DNA of 64,000 nt from Diogma glabrata. Taxonomy: Eukaryota; Arthropoda; Insecta; Diptera; Cylindrotomidae. The position numbers and the translations under genes are program-made. Under the pieces are notes generated by a model. The model was not told where the DNA came from. It searched no databases and worked only from the letters and a program-made list of their open reading frames with translations. The stretch spans positions 393,492,409 through 393,556,408 of the forward strand of contig OY856187.1 in NCBI GenBank assembly GCA_963693315.1, given 5' to 3'. Numbering within the stretch: the first letter of the stretch is position 1; the number at the start of each line of letters is the position of its first letter. Shown here piece after piece: positions 37,290-48,871 of this stretch.

Positions 37290-37297
37290 ATATCAGC

Positions 37298-39459
37298 TCA
37301 TTGTATATCCAGAACACTATGTTTCCAGAGCTGTGGTGAAGTCAGCCTATGCATCAGCGTCGCAATATTTTTTTTTTTGAATAACCATATCTGGATCAAT
37401 AGAATTTGGTCGTTACGGGCCACATTCTGACAGGTACTGCTTTTTTCTTTTAAGGCGAGGCAGAATCTGTTCAGGAGAATGTGGTCATTAGGGATCAATC
37501 CTGTCAGATTTTACATGCCATTGTTGGAAGAGGCTCGCGAGCGCGGAATTGTTTCCCAAGTGACGATGAACATTAATACTTTATTTATATTTTTATTATG
37601 TTATCATCAGGCGAGTTCGAGTTTGGAAATATCTTATTCTTTTATGAAAAAATAAATAAACTTTTAATAATTAATTAACTTATTCTATAACAAATATTAA
37701 ATAAATATTTTTTTGCAAATAAATTAGTAAATTAAATATTTCTATTTAAATAAATAATTATAACTTTTTCTTTACTTATAAATAATTAAAATTATTCTAT
37801 ATAAATAAATAAATAATTAAATATATTTTCTCTATATATTAAATAAATAAGTAAATATTCTATAAATAAACTAATTAAATAATTCTAGTTGTAGATTATT
37901 GTAAATATCAACTGCGATATATCAGTTTTTCTCTACTGCTCTTTTTTTTCTCTCTCGCTGTATATTGCGCGTTCATTTATTCGTTAAAATGTAAGATGTT
38001 TTACCTTTCGATTATCCGTTCTTTGGTCTGTAGGACACTAAATTTGCGGTTGAGTGTTTACTTCTGCGTTTCCACTATTGAATTCACACGCAATGGACCT
38101 GATAATGGAATCAAAATTAATAACGAAGGTAAGCATAATGATTACTAGAGAAGTAAGAAGCTGTCGTCATTCAGATAGAAGTACATTTTTAACTGCGAGC
38201 AGATCGAGGGAGGATTTGCAGGAGGGACGCAAATTACGCATGTTCTCAATTGCAATCACAATGGAGGATCTAAAAGTCTTTGACGCACCAGCAACAGGAC
38301 GTTCAAGGTAAGAAAAATATTCAATCTCCAATCTTGTCACCGCATCTTGAACCGATGGATAGGTCAAGAAGACCATGCAGCCTCTGATGGAGTCACCACA
38401 TGATTAAAAACATCTAGAAACGATCACATCAAAGGCAATAGCCAGTATGAGTACCACGATTTCAAGAGCTGACTTCAAGTGCGGAGGATATCACAAGTGC
38501 AAATTTGCGGGTGGGTATCTTGGTCCCATCACCCTACAACCAATTTTTACAGAGTTATCATAACGCCAATACCTTCTCTTCTAATGACCTCAAGGCGACT
38601 GAAGATTGTTATTATTTGAATATAACCCATGAACATCCAGTAGAGACTTACCCAGTGTTAAGAGATGACCACTAAGGACTTTTGGTACCCTCACCGATGA
38701 CAAAGTGGTTTTACGTGTTCTTCTGAATAGAGCCGGATCTACCATGGGTGCAATGGAGCGACCGCACTCGGCGCCAACACAAAATGTGCCAAAATTGAGT
38801 TTTGTTTTAAATTCGATTACTTTTTCGTTATGGTTTTTAATAAATTTTAAGGCAAATTAAAATTTATTTTTCTATATAAAAAACAACAATTTATTTTTGT
38901 ATATTTATTTAAATATTTTATCTACGGGCGTGACAGTCCCGTGTACTCCTGTCGCTGACATACGATTCAACGTGAAATATTAGATACCACTGGCAATAGA
39001 AGTGAGATATTACCAGCCCAGATGATATCATACGGGAGCTGTCGAATGAACTCTATTCATCCAACAGTATTCTCAATTTTATATGCAGTTTTCCTTTTTC
39101 TGCAGTTTTCCTTTTTCTATAAATTATTATTATAAATTCTTCTGGAGAAACTCTTAATTTTTTTCAACTATATTTAATTTTTTTCAACTACATATACGCA
39201 TATTTTTCGAAATTCGTTTGTCGTGTCGTTTTGATCTTTTTAGGCAGCAAATGAAAAGTTTAGTTTAAGGCCAGCAATGAAACTTGTTAGGAAAACTGAA
39301 AATCAGCTGTTAGATCTCTTAGATTTTAAACCGTAGAATTTTGAAACCCTTCAATTAAAATTCCTTTAGACCAGACACGCAAAACTATATATAACACAAT
39401 TTGGAGCAAAATGTTTAGCGAAGATAATGCTGCTTCAAATATCTTTGCAGTTTAATTTT
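37298..39459. other. Unassigned stretch with a G+C-richer island
   Basis: 37620-37900 is low-complexity AATA/TTAA sequence. 38000-38800 has clearly higher G+C than its surroundings. It contains frames 38054-38311 (plus, 85 codons) and 38167-38376 (minus, 69 codons), both anonymous, and a ggcgccaacac at 38776 that vaguely resembles a retroelement primer site. I cannot name a gene or element here. Confidence 0.4.
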
Positions 39460-39472
39460 GTGAAACGATAAT
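39460..39472. repeat. Left target-site duplication of the composite LINE
   Basis: gtgaaacgataat, identical to 53882-53894. Lies directly beside the LINE's (AAAT)n tail. Confidence 0.92.
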
Positions 39473-39785
39473 TTATTTATTTATTTATTTATTGGTACTA
39501 TGAAAATTTTTATACAATCATTTAACGTTTCTGAGATCTGCTTTACAATTTTAGCATAACATCAGTTGAATGACATGAATAACTAGCATTACATTATTAA
39601 TTTAAATGAATTCAATTCTTATAATACTTCTACCAGATTTCCTTATAGCTAGCTTAACCTAAATTAAAAACTATAAACCCAATTAATATAGGTAAGAATT
39701 TAGTGACCTTTATAATCTCAATTATGTTGATTTTAATTTAATTAAATCTATAGATATAACCGAAAAGACATAATTTGAACGCTAA

Positions 39786-41090
39786 TTACAACAAGGCAAG
39801 ATCTCTTACAATCAGATTCTCGTGATTACCACTAAGTTTTAAGAAATATTTAGCATTTAATTCCATCGCATAATCATTTATTTGCTCAATACAAGCTTTA
39901 TTATGTAATCGAACTGTTCTAAATTGCCTAGGTACTTTTAGGATAAGTTTTAAAAATTTATTCTGTATCACTTGTAACTTCTTTGCCGATTGCCACCAAA
40001 TTGGGCTCCCATACATGATAATTGGTCTTACAATGGTTTTGTAAATCAATAGTTTATTTTCCAGATTTAAACCGCTGTTCTTGTTAAGAATTGGATAAAG
40101 GGCAAAGAATAATTTAATGCATTTTTCCACAACATTAGTAATCTGTGTTTTGAAAGTTAATTTTTGATATAAATGGATTCCTAAGTATTTTACCGAGGTA
40201 CTCCAATCGATTGAGTTGCCATCGATTAACATGTTGCTCTGTGGCAATTTTCGCAGTGCTCTACATCTGGAGAAGTATATTGTTTGACATTTTATATTGT
40301 TTATTGATAACTTCCACTTTTCAAAATACAAAATCAATTCACTTAAATATTGATTTAGATTTGCAATAATCACGGAAGCAAGTTCATAACTTGAGAAGAT
40401 TGCAGTGTCATCTGCGAATAAAGCCAGTTAACATTTATCATTTTTAGGAATATCGTTAGTAAATAAATTAAACAAGATATACCCCAAAATAGATCCTTGA
40501 GGAACACCAGAAGTAACGGAATATGATTCAGATCTTTGATTATTAACTTGCACATAAAAAGATCGTTCTGACAAATATGATTTCAAAATCTTAACTAAGT
40601 AAAGCGGAAATTTGTAATTTATTATTTTATATATAAGACCATCAGTCCACACTGTATCAAATGCATTTTTTAAGTCAATTAATAACATACCAGTTGATAA
40701 TTTTCTAGTTCTTTTGTTTTTTATAAATCTTACTATTCTATCAATCTGCTGTATTGTAGAGTGATCCTGCCGAAAGCCGAAGTGTTCATCAATAATCAAT
40801 TTATTTTCTTCAAGAACATCGGTAATGCGATCTTTTATGCAATATTCAAATATTTTAGACATAGTGCATAAAAGACTGATAGGGCGATAGTTATCACTAA
40901 CTGTTGGATCTTTACCTGGCTTTAAAATGGGTAACACTTTTGCAGTTTTCCATATCTTAGGAAAATATGCTAATTCTAAGCATCTATTGAAAATTTGTTT
41001 CAAAAGCTTTAATGCACTATTAGGTAAATGTTTCAATAAAATATTTTGTATATTGTCAACCCCTGGGGATTTAAAAGGTTTAACCCTTTT
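39786..41090 (-). pseudogene. Jockey LINE ORF2, reverse transcriptase part
   Basis: Minus strand from 41090: KPFKSPGVDNIQNILLKHLP (continued from 45006-45160), then KVLPILKPGKDPTVSDNYRP, ISLLCTMSKIFE, FGFRQDHSTIQQ, GMLLIDLKNAFDTVW (first catalytic Asp), SGVPQGSILGYILFNLF and LALFADDTAIF (FADD catalytic pair), then the thumb region to IVRPIIMYGSPIWWQSAKK and a natural stop at 39786. One in-frame stop sits just before the FADD box, at about 40429. Otherwise the frame is open. The enzyme would copy the LINE RNA at the nicked target. FADD is the usual form in Jockey and related clades. Confidence 0.92.
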
Positions 41091-41451
41091 TGTTGCGTTG
41101 ACTTATCTCCAATTAACAAAAATGAATAAAGCACTGAATCTACTTTATGAAATGTACATAAATTTATTTATTGAATAAAATGAAAAAACTTTATTTCAAA
41201 ACACAATATTTGATTTTATTTTATTAAACAATTAATAATTTAATTTTGAGTATAGAGCTTGATTCTACGACGGCTCAAACAAGAAGAAAGAATTGTTACA
41301 ATAATTTAATTTAATTTAATTAATTTGACAACAGACATGTGTGAGTGTAATTTGTTTCGTTAGATAAAAAAAGTAAGTTAAATACAATCAAATGATTTTA
41401 GAGTTTGTTTGGCCGTTAAAATATTCATTTATTTTAGGTTGAGTTGGAACA
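41091..41451 (-). repeat. 3' LTR of the deleted BEL/Pao element
   Basis: Aligns to 44646-45005. The half nearest 41451 is almost identical to its partner. About 15-20 differences, by eye, cluster in the other half. The pol stop codon (41434) lies inside this LTR. Confidence 0.95.
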
Positions 41452-44250
41452 TTCCGGCGGCCTTGAAGTATCACCATCTTCAACAATAGGAAGTATGCAG
41501 ATCTTGCTGATAGGACGTCTTAACAAACCAGTTTTAGTTTTGAAAGTGACGACACGCACCAAATCGTCTTTCCCTGGATGGACTTCAGTAACTCTACCAA
41601 GTAGCCACCTTGCTGGTGGCAAGTTCTCGTCTTTTAATACAACAACATCATCAATTTTAATATTGTTTCTTTTCGGGTACCATTTATGCCTTCTTTGCAA
41701 GGCTGTCGGATGTTCATGTTGCCAACGATTCCAGAAGTGTTGTGACAACTGCAGCACCATTTGCCAGCGGGACAATTTGGATAACTTAAAATGCTGAACA
41801 TCAGGTTCCGAAAGATATGTATATGGATGGTCAATTAAAAAATGCGCTGGAGTTAGCGCATCCACTTTGTCTGATGGCATCGGGCAAATTGGACGCGAAT
41901 TTAATATCGATTCAATTTTTACTAGAAGTGTTGCCATTTCCTCATAGGTAAGAATTGAATTTCCAACCACTCTTTTGAGGTGGTACTTTGTTGACTTTAC
42001 AGCAGCTTTCCAAAGTCCACCAAAGTGTGGAGCTGCTGGTGGTATAAAGTACCATTTGATTTTGTCCCTTAAAAGAAAGTTTGAGATATCATTAGAATTT
42101 TTATGTAAAAAATCGAACAAATGTGTGAGTAGTCTATCAGCTCCCACTGTACGCGCATTTGGATTCAAAAAATAGTTTCTACAAAATCGTATCACCCATG
42201 CTAGAACATTGACCAGTTTATTGAGCGATGATATTCTTTCTATCAAATTATCCAGTATAACATATGGTATTTCAGTTGCAAAATCTCGAATCATGTCGGA
42301 GCGTTTTTCTTCATCTACAGCCTTATCATCCAAAGATAAATTCTCACTTGACGGCCAAGCTGACCTCTCGTTCGATAGCCAATCAGGACCATGCCACCAT
42401 TGCAGATTTTGAATCAATTGCGAGGGATTGATTCCTCGCGACGCACAATCAGCGGGATTGTCATTCGACCGAACGTGAGACCATTTAACGAGGGACACAA
42501 GATCGTGTATTTCTGAAACTCGGTTTGCAACGAATTTTTTCCATTTCTCTTCTTCTGAATGAGGAATATTAACGGTCATTTCTTCCAGTTCCCAAAACCT
42601 ACGGAACGATTGATCAATGTCAGTTTCTGCATGAAGATTTATGGTGGATTTTCTTATCTTTTGAGAACTGAGCTCTCCAGCTATTACCCATCCAAACAGC
42701 GTATTTTGAGCAATGAGTTGGTTGGGTTCATTGATAATTCTTTCAGGACTTAATATTTTAAAAAATTGGTCGGCTCCAATAAGTATGTCTACTCTGCTTG
42801 ACTTTTTTAAATTCGAATCAGCCAATTCAAGATCCCCTAGATGATCGCATCTGGAAATATCAAACTTCATTGGTGGAAGTTGCGATATGATCATAGATAG
42901 AATCAGTATATTGAATTTAATATTTGGAGCATTGTTAATTCTTGAGGCAACAATAAGTTTTTCTATTCTGCTTGACTTGTTTAAATTCGAATCAGGCAAT
43001 TCAAGATCCCCTAGATGATCGCATCTGAAAATATCAAACTTCATTGGTGGAAGTTGAGATGTGATCCTAGATAGAATCAATATATTGAATTTAATATTTA
43101 GAGCATTGTTAATTCTGGAGGCAACAATAAGTATTTCTATTCTGCTTGACTTGTTTAAATTCGAATCAGCCAATTCAAGATCCCCTAGATGATCGCATCT
43201 AAAAATATCAAACTTCGTTGGTGGAAGTTGAGATGTGATCCTAGATAGAATCAGTATATTGAATTTAATAATTAGAGCATTGTTAATTCTGTAGACAACA
43301 AAAAGTAATTCTATTCTGCTTGACTTGTTTAAATTCGAATCAGCCAATTCAAGATCCCCTAGATGATCGCATATGAAAATATCAAACTTCATTAGTGGAA
43401 GTTGAGATGTGATCCTAGATAGAATCAGTATATTGAATTTAATATTTAGAGCATTGTTAATTCTGGAGGCAACAAAAAGTTCTGTCAGTCCTCTAGAGAT
43501 TGTTGCTAGACTAATACCTAGTCCAGTGACAGACACCCGAGCGTTACTGCGGTGCAGCTGTAGCCGCTGTACACATTCTTCTGTGACGAATGACATCTGA
43601 GAACCAGATTCCAAAAGCGCCTTACACTGCCTGTATTCTCCAGCCGAGCTCATCACAAATATTAAGGCTGTCGGCAATAGAACCGTCGAGAGTTCTTTAA
43701 TAATTTGATGAACATATAAACCCTCTTCATTTCTATCATTGATGGATGAGTTTGTAAGTAATGAGACCTTGGGGTCAGCATCGGAGGTTTCCTCTAAAAG
43801 CAATAAAGTGTTATGCCTCTTTTTGCATTTGTCATATTTTCGTTTTGAGCGGCAGCGATAAGCTGCATGTGAACCACTAAAACAATTGTAGCATTTACGA
43901 TTGTCTTTCATAAACTTTCTTCGATCGGTTATGTTCAACTCTTTGAACTTTGTGCATTCATATAAATTATGAACTCCGGCTTTGCAACATGCACAAGTAT
44001 CCTCAGAAGCAAGATGCACAAACTTTGTAGACTGTGTATGCGAACGATATTGCGATTTTGTAAAATGTTCTTCGAACTCAATAGCTTGTGATGGTTCTTC
44101 ACCTGAGAAATTTAACATGTGATCTTCAATTTCCGTGAAAGATTTTAATTTTTCATGTGCTCGATTGACACGTGTTACTAATTGCTCGGTAATAGCTTTA
44201 TCTTCGTCGAGCTCATCTACAAACCGTACTAGATTAACCATTTGCCCCAT
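41434..44250 (-). CDS. BEL/Pao gag-pol frame with in-frame deletions and a fourfold repeat
   Basis: 938 codons without a stop. Residues 1-60 (DELDEDKAI, LKSFTEIEDHML) match the N-terminus of BEL gag. The DUF1759 part then falls out and the chain resumes at zinc knuckles (CACCKAGVHNLYEC, CYNCFSGSHAAYRC, about 86-133). The protease/DUF1758 region at about 205-250 has ALLESGSQ, with Glu in place of the catalytic Asp. Residues 257-487 are four copies of a 58-residue segment (LSRITSQLP ... DHLGDLELADSN ... SSRIE) leading into IGADQFFKIL. The reverse transcriptase is absent: the chain jumps near 557-568 to the end of RNase H (HVRSNDNPADCASRG). The integrase zinc finger and core are mostly lost near 715-730, but WYFIPPAAPHFGGLWKAA, ILNSRPICP and the C-terminal DUF5641 block remain. 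It cannot replicate alone. The open frame suggests copying in trans or recent, length-conserving deletions. Confidence 0.9.
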   Translation of the reverse strand: MGQMVNLVRFVDELDEDKAITEQLVTRVNRAHEKLKSFTEIEDHMLNFSGEEPSQAIEFEEHFTKSQYRSHTQSTKFVHLASEDTCACCKAGVHNLYECTKFKELNITDRRKFMKDNRKCYNCFSGSHAAYRCRSKRKYDKCKKRHNTLLLLEETSDADPKVSLLTNSSINDRNEEGLYVHQIIKELSTVLLPTALIFVMSSAGEYRQCKALLESGSQMSFVTEECVQRLQLHRSNARVSVTGLGISLATISRGLTELFVASRINNALNIKFNILILSRITSQLPLMKFDIFICDHLGDLELADSNLNKSSRIELLFVVYRINNALIIKFNILILSRITSQLPPTKFDIFRCDHLGDLELADSNLNKSSRIEILIVASRINNALNIKFNILILSRITSQLPPMKFDIFRCDHLGDLELPDSNLNKSSRIEKLIVASRINNAPNIKFNILILSMIISQLPPMKFDISRCDHLGDLELADSNLKKSSRVDILIGADQFFKILSPERIINEPNQLIAQNTLFGWVIAGELSSQKIRKSTINLHAETDIDQSFRRFWELEEMTVNIPHSEEEKWKKFVANRVSEIHDLVSLVKWSHVRSNDNPADCASRGINPSQLIQNLQWWHGPDWLSNERSAWPSSENLSLDDKAVDEEKRSDMIRDFATEIPYVILDNLIERISSLNKLVNVLAWVIRFCRNYFLNPNARTVGADRLLTHLFDFLHKNSNDISNFLLRDKIKWYFIPPAAPHFGGLWKAAVKSTKYHLKRVVGNSILTYEEMATLLVKIESILNSRPICPMPSDKVDALTPAHFLIDHPYTYLSEPDVQHFKLSKLSRWQMVLQLSQHFWNRWQHEHPTALQRRHKWYPKRNNIKIDDVVVLKDENLPPARWLLGRVTEVHPGKDDLVRVVTFKTKTGLLRRPISKICILPIVEDGDTSRPPECSNST
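42787..43482 (-). repeat. Four 174-bp tandem repeats inside the BEL/Pao frame
   Basis: The segment tctattctgcttgac (first unit tctactctgcttgac) recurs at 42787, 42961, 43135 and 43309, an exact 174-bp period, so each unit adds 58 codons without changing frame. The units are about 90-95 percent alike. Confidence 0.95.
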
Positions 44251-44645
44251 AACAATCTCACGTTATTATAAAAGAAAACACACCAAAATCACAAAAGCAA
44301 TGACAAATGTTCAAACAAATATTTTACAGATACAGTAAATAAATTATTATTTAAATGATTGAAGAAATGTTAAAGAAATTCATACGTTATAATGTTCAAG
44401 TTCACCAAAAACAATAATCAAAATGCAGTTATATATTTATTTAATAAATGTTCAAAAAGAATTCTGAATGCTTTTTTAATTTCACTGTAAATTAAATATC
44501 CTTGAGAAAAAATATATTTTATGTTATACTTATCGACCGAAACGTGGTTTGGTGACAGGTCTTGGCAAGGTTATGTATTCGCAGTTGAAATTTCCAACTT
44601 CACTTATATTATCTGATTCCAAATCTGCAGCTCAAAAGGACCAAA

Positions 44646-45005
44646 TGTTGCGTTGACTTATCTCCAAAGAACAAAAATGATTAAAGCACTGAATCTACTT
44701 TATGAAATGTAATATTTATTTATTGAATAAAATTGAAAATAACTTTATTTTAAAGCACAATATTTGATTTGATTTTATTGATCAATTAATAATTTAATTT
44801 TAAGTTTAGAACTTGATTCTACGACGGCTCAAACAAGAAGAAAGAATTGTTACAATAATTTAATTTAATTTAATTAATTTGACAACAGACATGTGTGAGT
44901 GTAATTTGTTTCGTTAGATAAAAAAAGTAAGTTAAATACAATCAAATGATTTTAGAGTTTGTTTGGCCGTTAAAATATTCATTTATTTTAGATTGAGTTG
45001 GAACA
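44646..45005 (-). repeat. 5' LTR of the deleted BEL/Pao element
   Basis: Partner of 41091-41451. Both LTRs have TG...CA ends when read on either strand. Confidence 0.95.
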
Positions 45006-45161
45006 CTTTTAATAATTCCAACAATTTCATTCAGTGAAATTCTCCGATCAATCGTAAATTCTTCGACTGTATCGATACCATTAATTGTATCTTCAACAAT
45101 ATTTTCAAAACTAGTTGCATTTGAATTGAGCGAAAATGATTTTTGGAAGCTATTGCTTATA

Positions 45162-47515
45162 GACCGGGAGGCAGCGTTGCAAATGAAAAAGTCATTTGAT
45201 GCCGGCTGATTTTTATTTATTTTAATTAATTAACTCCAGCTGATGATAAATTTGGCGGTCAGCTGCTAAAGTAGTGGGGGGTGTGGTTATGGGAGACTTT
45301 TAAACTGGTAAAAACGAACGAATTCCAAAAGTAATTTGATGCCGCTTCAAAATTTGTATGATGCATGTTTACACCATAACAATTGAAAAAAAAAGTCGTC
45401 AGCTGATTGGCGGATGGGGGATTATACGTCAGCTCCTCGTATACATCAGTATAAAAATGCAATATAGTCAAGACCTTTCTGCATAGGATCTTGATGAAAC
45501 TTTGACAAATGATACAGGTTCACTTGAAAATGGAAAATCTGAATTAATTTTAAATTTGGACAAAATGGCGAGGGGTCTCCCGAACACCTCTAAGTTTAAA
45601 TCTTCAATAACTTCTAATCCCGACTTATGATCTTATGAAAACTTGGTATATAAATTTTTAGTACTGTTTCCAATATTTCTGCGTACCAACTTCCGGTTTG
45701 ACAGTTCCGGTTAAAAAGTTTTTTTTCCAGGTATTTATCCCTACTGTAGTCTACAATTACCGATCGATTTTCATGAAACGTTGGTAAACGCTTTCAAGTA
45801 ACATGAAAAACATTTTGTTAGCTTTTGGAGTACATTGGATAAAGGTTTGGGGGTTCCACCATACAACGGATGGTTTTTTCCACAATGTTTTTTATGTTTG
45901 TTGGGAGCATAAAACATTCGTTCGGGAATGAATTTTGACGACACTTTGCAAAAAGATGCAAATATGTATGGCAAGAAACTGATTAGTTTTTGAGCGATAG
46001 TGAATCAAGTTGTGAGGGGTCACCCAAACACCTGTTTTTTTAAAGCTTAATAACATCTGCACCTGATAATCGAATTGGATGAAACTTGGTACATAAACAT
46101 TTGGTACGGTTCACAAAAGTTCTGCATCCCAACTTCAGGTTTTTCATTACCGGTAAAAATGTTTGGTACTCCCAACAAACATTGCAAAAATGGTGACACA
46201 ATAAGCAGGTGTTCGGGAGGCCCTCCAAAATTTGTCTCAATATTTTCCAAAAACTAATCAGTTTTTTGTCATTTAAGTCTCCATATTTTTTCAAAGTGTC
46301 ACTAAAATTGATTAACAAATGAAATCTGTATGCTCTCAACAAACTTTAAAAACCAATTGCGAAAAGTCAGCAGTTGCATGGTAGACCCCCGCCACTTTGA
46401 TCAATGTGTCCCAAAAGATGATAACTATTTTTCACTAATTGAAACTTTTTCCATAAGTTTTATCATAATCACTTCAATATTGTAGGCACTGAAAAAACTT
46501 CAAAAAATTACGAACCAAAATTTTTTACCGGTAATGAAAAGCCGGAAGTTGGGATGCAGAACTGTTGTGAACCGTACCAAATGTTTATGTACCAAGTTTC
46601 ATCCAATTCGATTATCAGGTACAAATGTTATTTAGCTTTAAAAAGAACAGGTGTTTGGGGGACCCCCCCACCACTTTGTTCACTATCGCTAAAAAACTAA
46701 TCAGTTTCTTGCCATACTTGCATCTTTTTCCAAAGTGTCGTCAAAATTCATTCCCAAACGAATGTTTTATGCTCCCAACAAACATAAAAAACATTGTGGA
46801 AAAAACCATCTGTTGTATGGTAGACCCCCCAACCCTTTATCCAATGTACTCCAAAAGCTAACAAAATGTTTTTCATGTTACTTGAAAGCGTTTACCAACG
46901 TTTCATGAAAATCGATCGGTAATTGTAGGCTACAGTAGGGATAAATACCTGGAAAAAAAACTTTTTAACCGGAACTGTCAAACCGGAAGTTGGTACGCAG
47001 AAATATTGGAAACAGTACTAAAAATTTATATACCAAGTTTCCATAAGATCATAAGTCGGGATTAGAAGTTATTGAAGATTTAAACTTAGCGGTGTTCGGG
47101 AGACCCCTCGCCATTTTGTCCAAATTTAAAATTAATTCAGATTTTCCATTTTCAAGTGAACCTGGATCATTTGCCAAAGTTTCATCAAGATCCTATGCAG
47201 AAAGGTCTTGACTATATTGCATTTTTATACTGATGTATACGAGGAGCTGACGTATAATCCCCCATCCGCCAATCAGCTGATCACTTTTTTTTCAATTGTT
47301 ATGGTGTAAACATGCATCATACAAATTTTGAAGCGGCATCAAATTACTTTTGGAATTCGTTTTTTCTACCAGTTTAAAACTCCCCCACAACCACACCCCC
47401 CGCAAGTCTGACGGCTGACTCTTATTTTCTACATCACAAATAATTAATCTATCTATAAAAATTAAATTCAATCGGCGTCAAATCACTAACCAAAATGCAA
47501 CGCTGCCTCCCGGTC
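45162..47515. mobile_element. Palindromic element with TA target duplication (family X)
   Basis: Ends gaccgggaggcagcgttgca and its complement, flanked by TA on both sides (45160-45161, 47516-47517). Removing the element and one TA restores the LINE frame. The arms are about 1.0 kb (45162-46160 and 46510-47515) and highly similar, including cagctgattggcggatgggg and atggcgaggggtctcccgaa. The 350-bp centre holds further inverted repeat-X sequence. No transposase. A TA duplication fits the Tc1/mariner group or another TA-specific transposase, but that is inference. Confidence 0.9.
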
Positions 47516-47519
47516 TAAG

Positions 47520-48642
47520 ATCACATTTGTCTTTCCCATCAAATACTAAACGGTTGGAATTCGGTTCTTTCAATGGAGGGATAGGTAAACGCCTACATTT
47601 TAAATTTGTTGGTACTTTGCAAAAGGGTTTTCGAGCCCTTAGAGAGAGTTTTCAGATGTGCGTTCTATTTGATATTTAGTAATTTATAAATATTTGAATT
47701 TATTGCCATATGTAAATCTCTAACAATATTTTTGAGAAACTGAAATCTATATCTTTGCCATTGACGCCTTCTAGTATTGCGTAATCTAATTAAACTTAAT
47801 GTAAAATCATCAAGGATTAATTTATCGTTAAATGTTATGGCTTTCAATGGTATTGCTTGATCACGTCCAGAGTGTATTATATTGGTAAACGTTTCAATAC
47901 TAATATCTATGTCCGAAGTTGAATTAAGATTCGTTAATGTATCATTATTCGCCAATTTATAGTCTATGATATGTTTAAACAATAACCAGCTCGACTCTTT
48001 GAAACAATATTTCAGGATCGAGTAGTTTCAATATGCGCAAAATTAATGGTACTGATTACTGGTAGGTGATCTGAACTAAGTTCATTCATAGTTAACACAT
48101 TTGAAAAATGTTGTGGTATATTCCTAATAAACAGGTCTAAGGTACTTGGAGTACCTAAATGGCTATAATATGTAGGAAAAGTTGGAGCAACTACAGAAAA
48201 TGTTTGTGTGTTATTAGATAATCGTTCTAATGTTCTTTCACCAACATTAGACCTCAAACAATTCCATTGTTGATGCCGACTGTTAAAATCACCACCAGCA
48301 ATAAAATACTCATTTCTGTTTGTAAGTTTTATTAAATCATTACGAAAGTTCACATCATTTGGATGAGGGCAATAACAAACAAAAAGTTTTATATTATGTG
48401 AATTATTATTAATTGAAATGCCCAATGATTCAATACACAGAAGATTTAGATCTGGTAAAATCGAATGAGATATAGTGTTTTTAATAAGGATACCCACACC
48501 ACCCATGCGTTGAGAAAATCTATCCCTTTTATAAAACTTATAATTAGGCACAAAAAATGGAATATTTAATTTTAATGCTGTTTCTGTAATAAACATAACA
48601 TCAATTTTAAATTTCTCCAAAAAGGAAACTAGTTCTATTTTT
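47520..48642 (-). pseudogene. Jockey LINE ORF2, endonuclease and linker
   Basis: Minus strand from 48642: IELVSFLEKFKIDVMFITET (catalytic Glu), RMGGVGILIKNTI, FVCYCPHPNDVNFRNDL, YFIAGGDFNSRHQQWNC (GDFN), LGTPSTLDLFI and LSSDHLPVISTI (SDH), ending in a stop near 48012. A second piece (47982-47665) carries the linker to the reverse transcriptase (DDFTLSLIRLRNTRRRQW). The first residues of the domain (NIVLSTWNARSIRNKK) lie on the far side of the 48643-52415 insert at 52481-52416. All catalytic motifs are present. The stop near 48012 and a frameshift break the gene. Confidence 0.9.
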
Positions 48643-48871
48643 AGGGTTCCGTTTTTTATACCGAACACTATTGGTGAGAGTACAACGTGTTTTTCACATT
48701 ATTTCGATTATCTGGTGAACCATTAATCCGATGAACTTAAAATTTGAGGTGCTTATAAAACTAACCTATCCACACAAGATGGCGGGTTAAAAAATAAATA
48801 AAGTTGTGTTCGTTTGTTTTAAGGAGGTAACGATGTAAAGCCTTTGAAATCATACATCTTTTTAGCGAGAC

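Larger units (their letters stand above)
41091..45005 (-). mobile_element. Deleted BEL/Pao LTR retrotransposon
   Basis: Direct repeats of 361 and 360 bp at both ends start tgttgcgttgac and end gagttggaaca. ctttt at 41086-41090 and 45006-45010 is a 5-bp target duplication. The element sits in the LINE reverse transcriptase gene. The minus-strand sequence just inside the 5' LTR, tggtccttttgagctg near 44643-44628, is a likely primer-binding site. One long frame occupies the interior. Total length 3.9 kb, against the 6-8 kb usual for intact BEL/Pao elements. Confidence 0.95.

Noticed and set aside
38760..38800. ggcgccaacac as a retroelement primer-binding site
   Set aside because: No LTR pair around it and no gag or pol downstream. 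The match is too short.
46040..46861. Several overlapping frames of 60-100 codons on both strands
   Set aside because: All lie in palindromic repeat X and recur as shadows at 31563-32000 and 35683-35978. No protein character.
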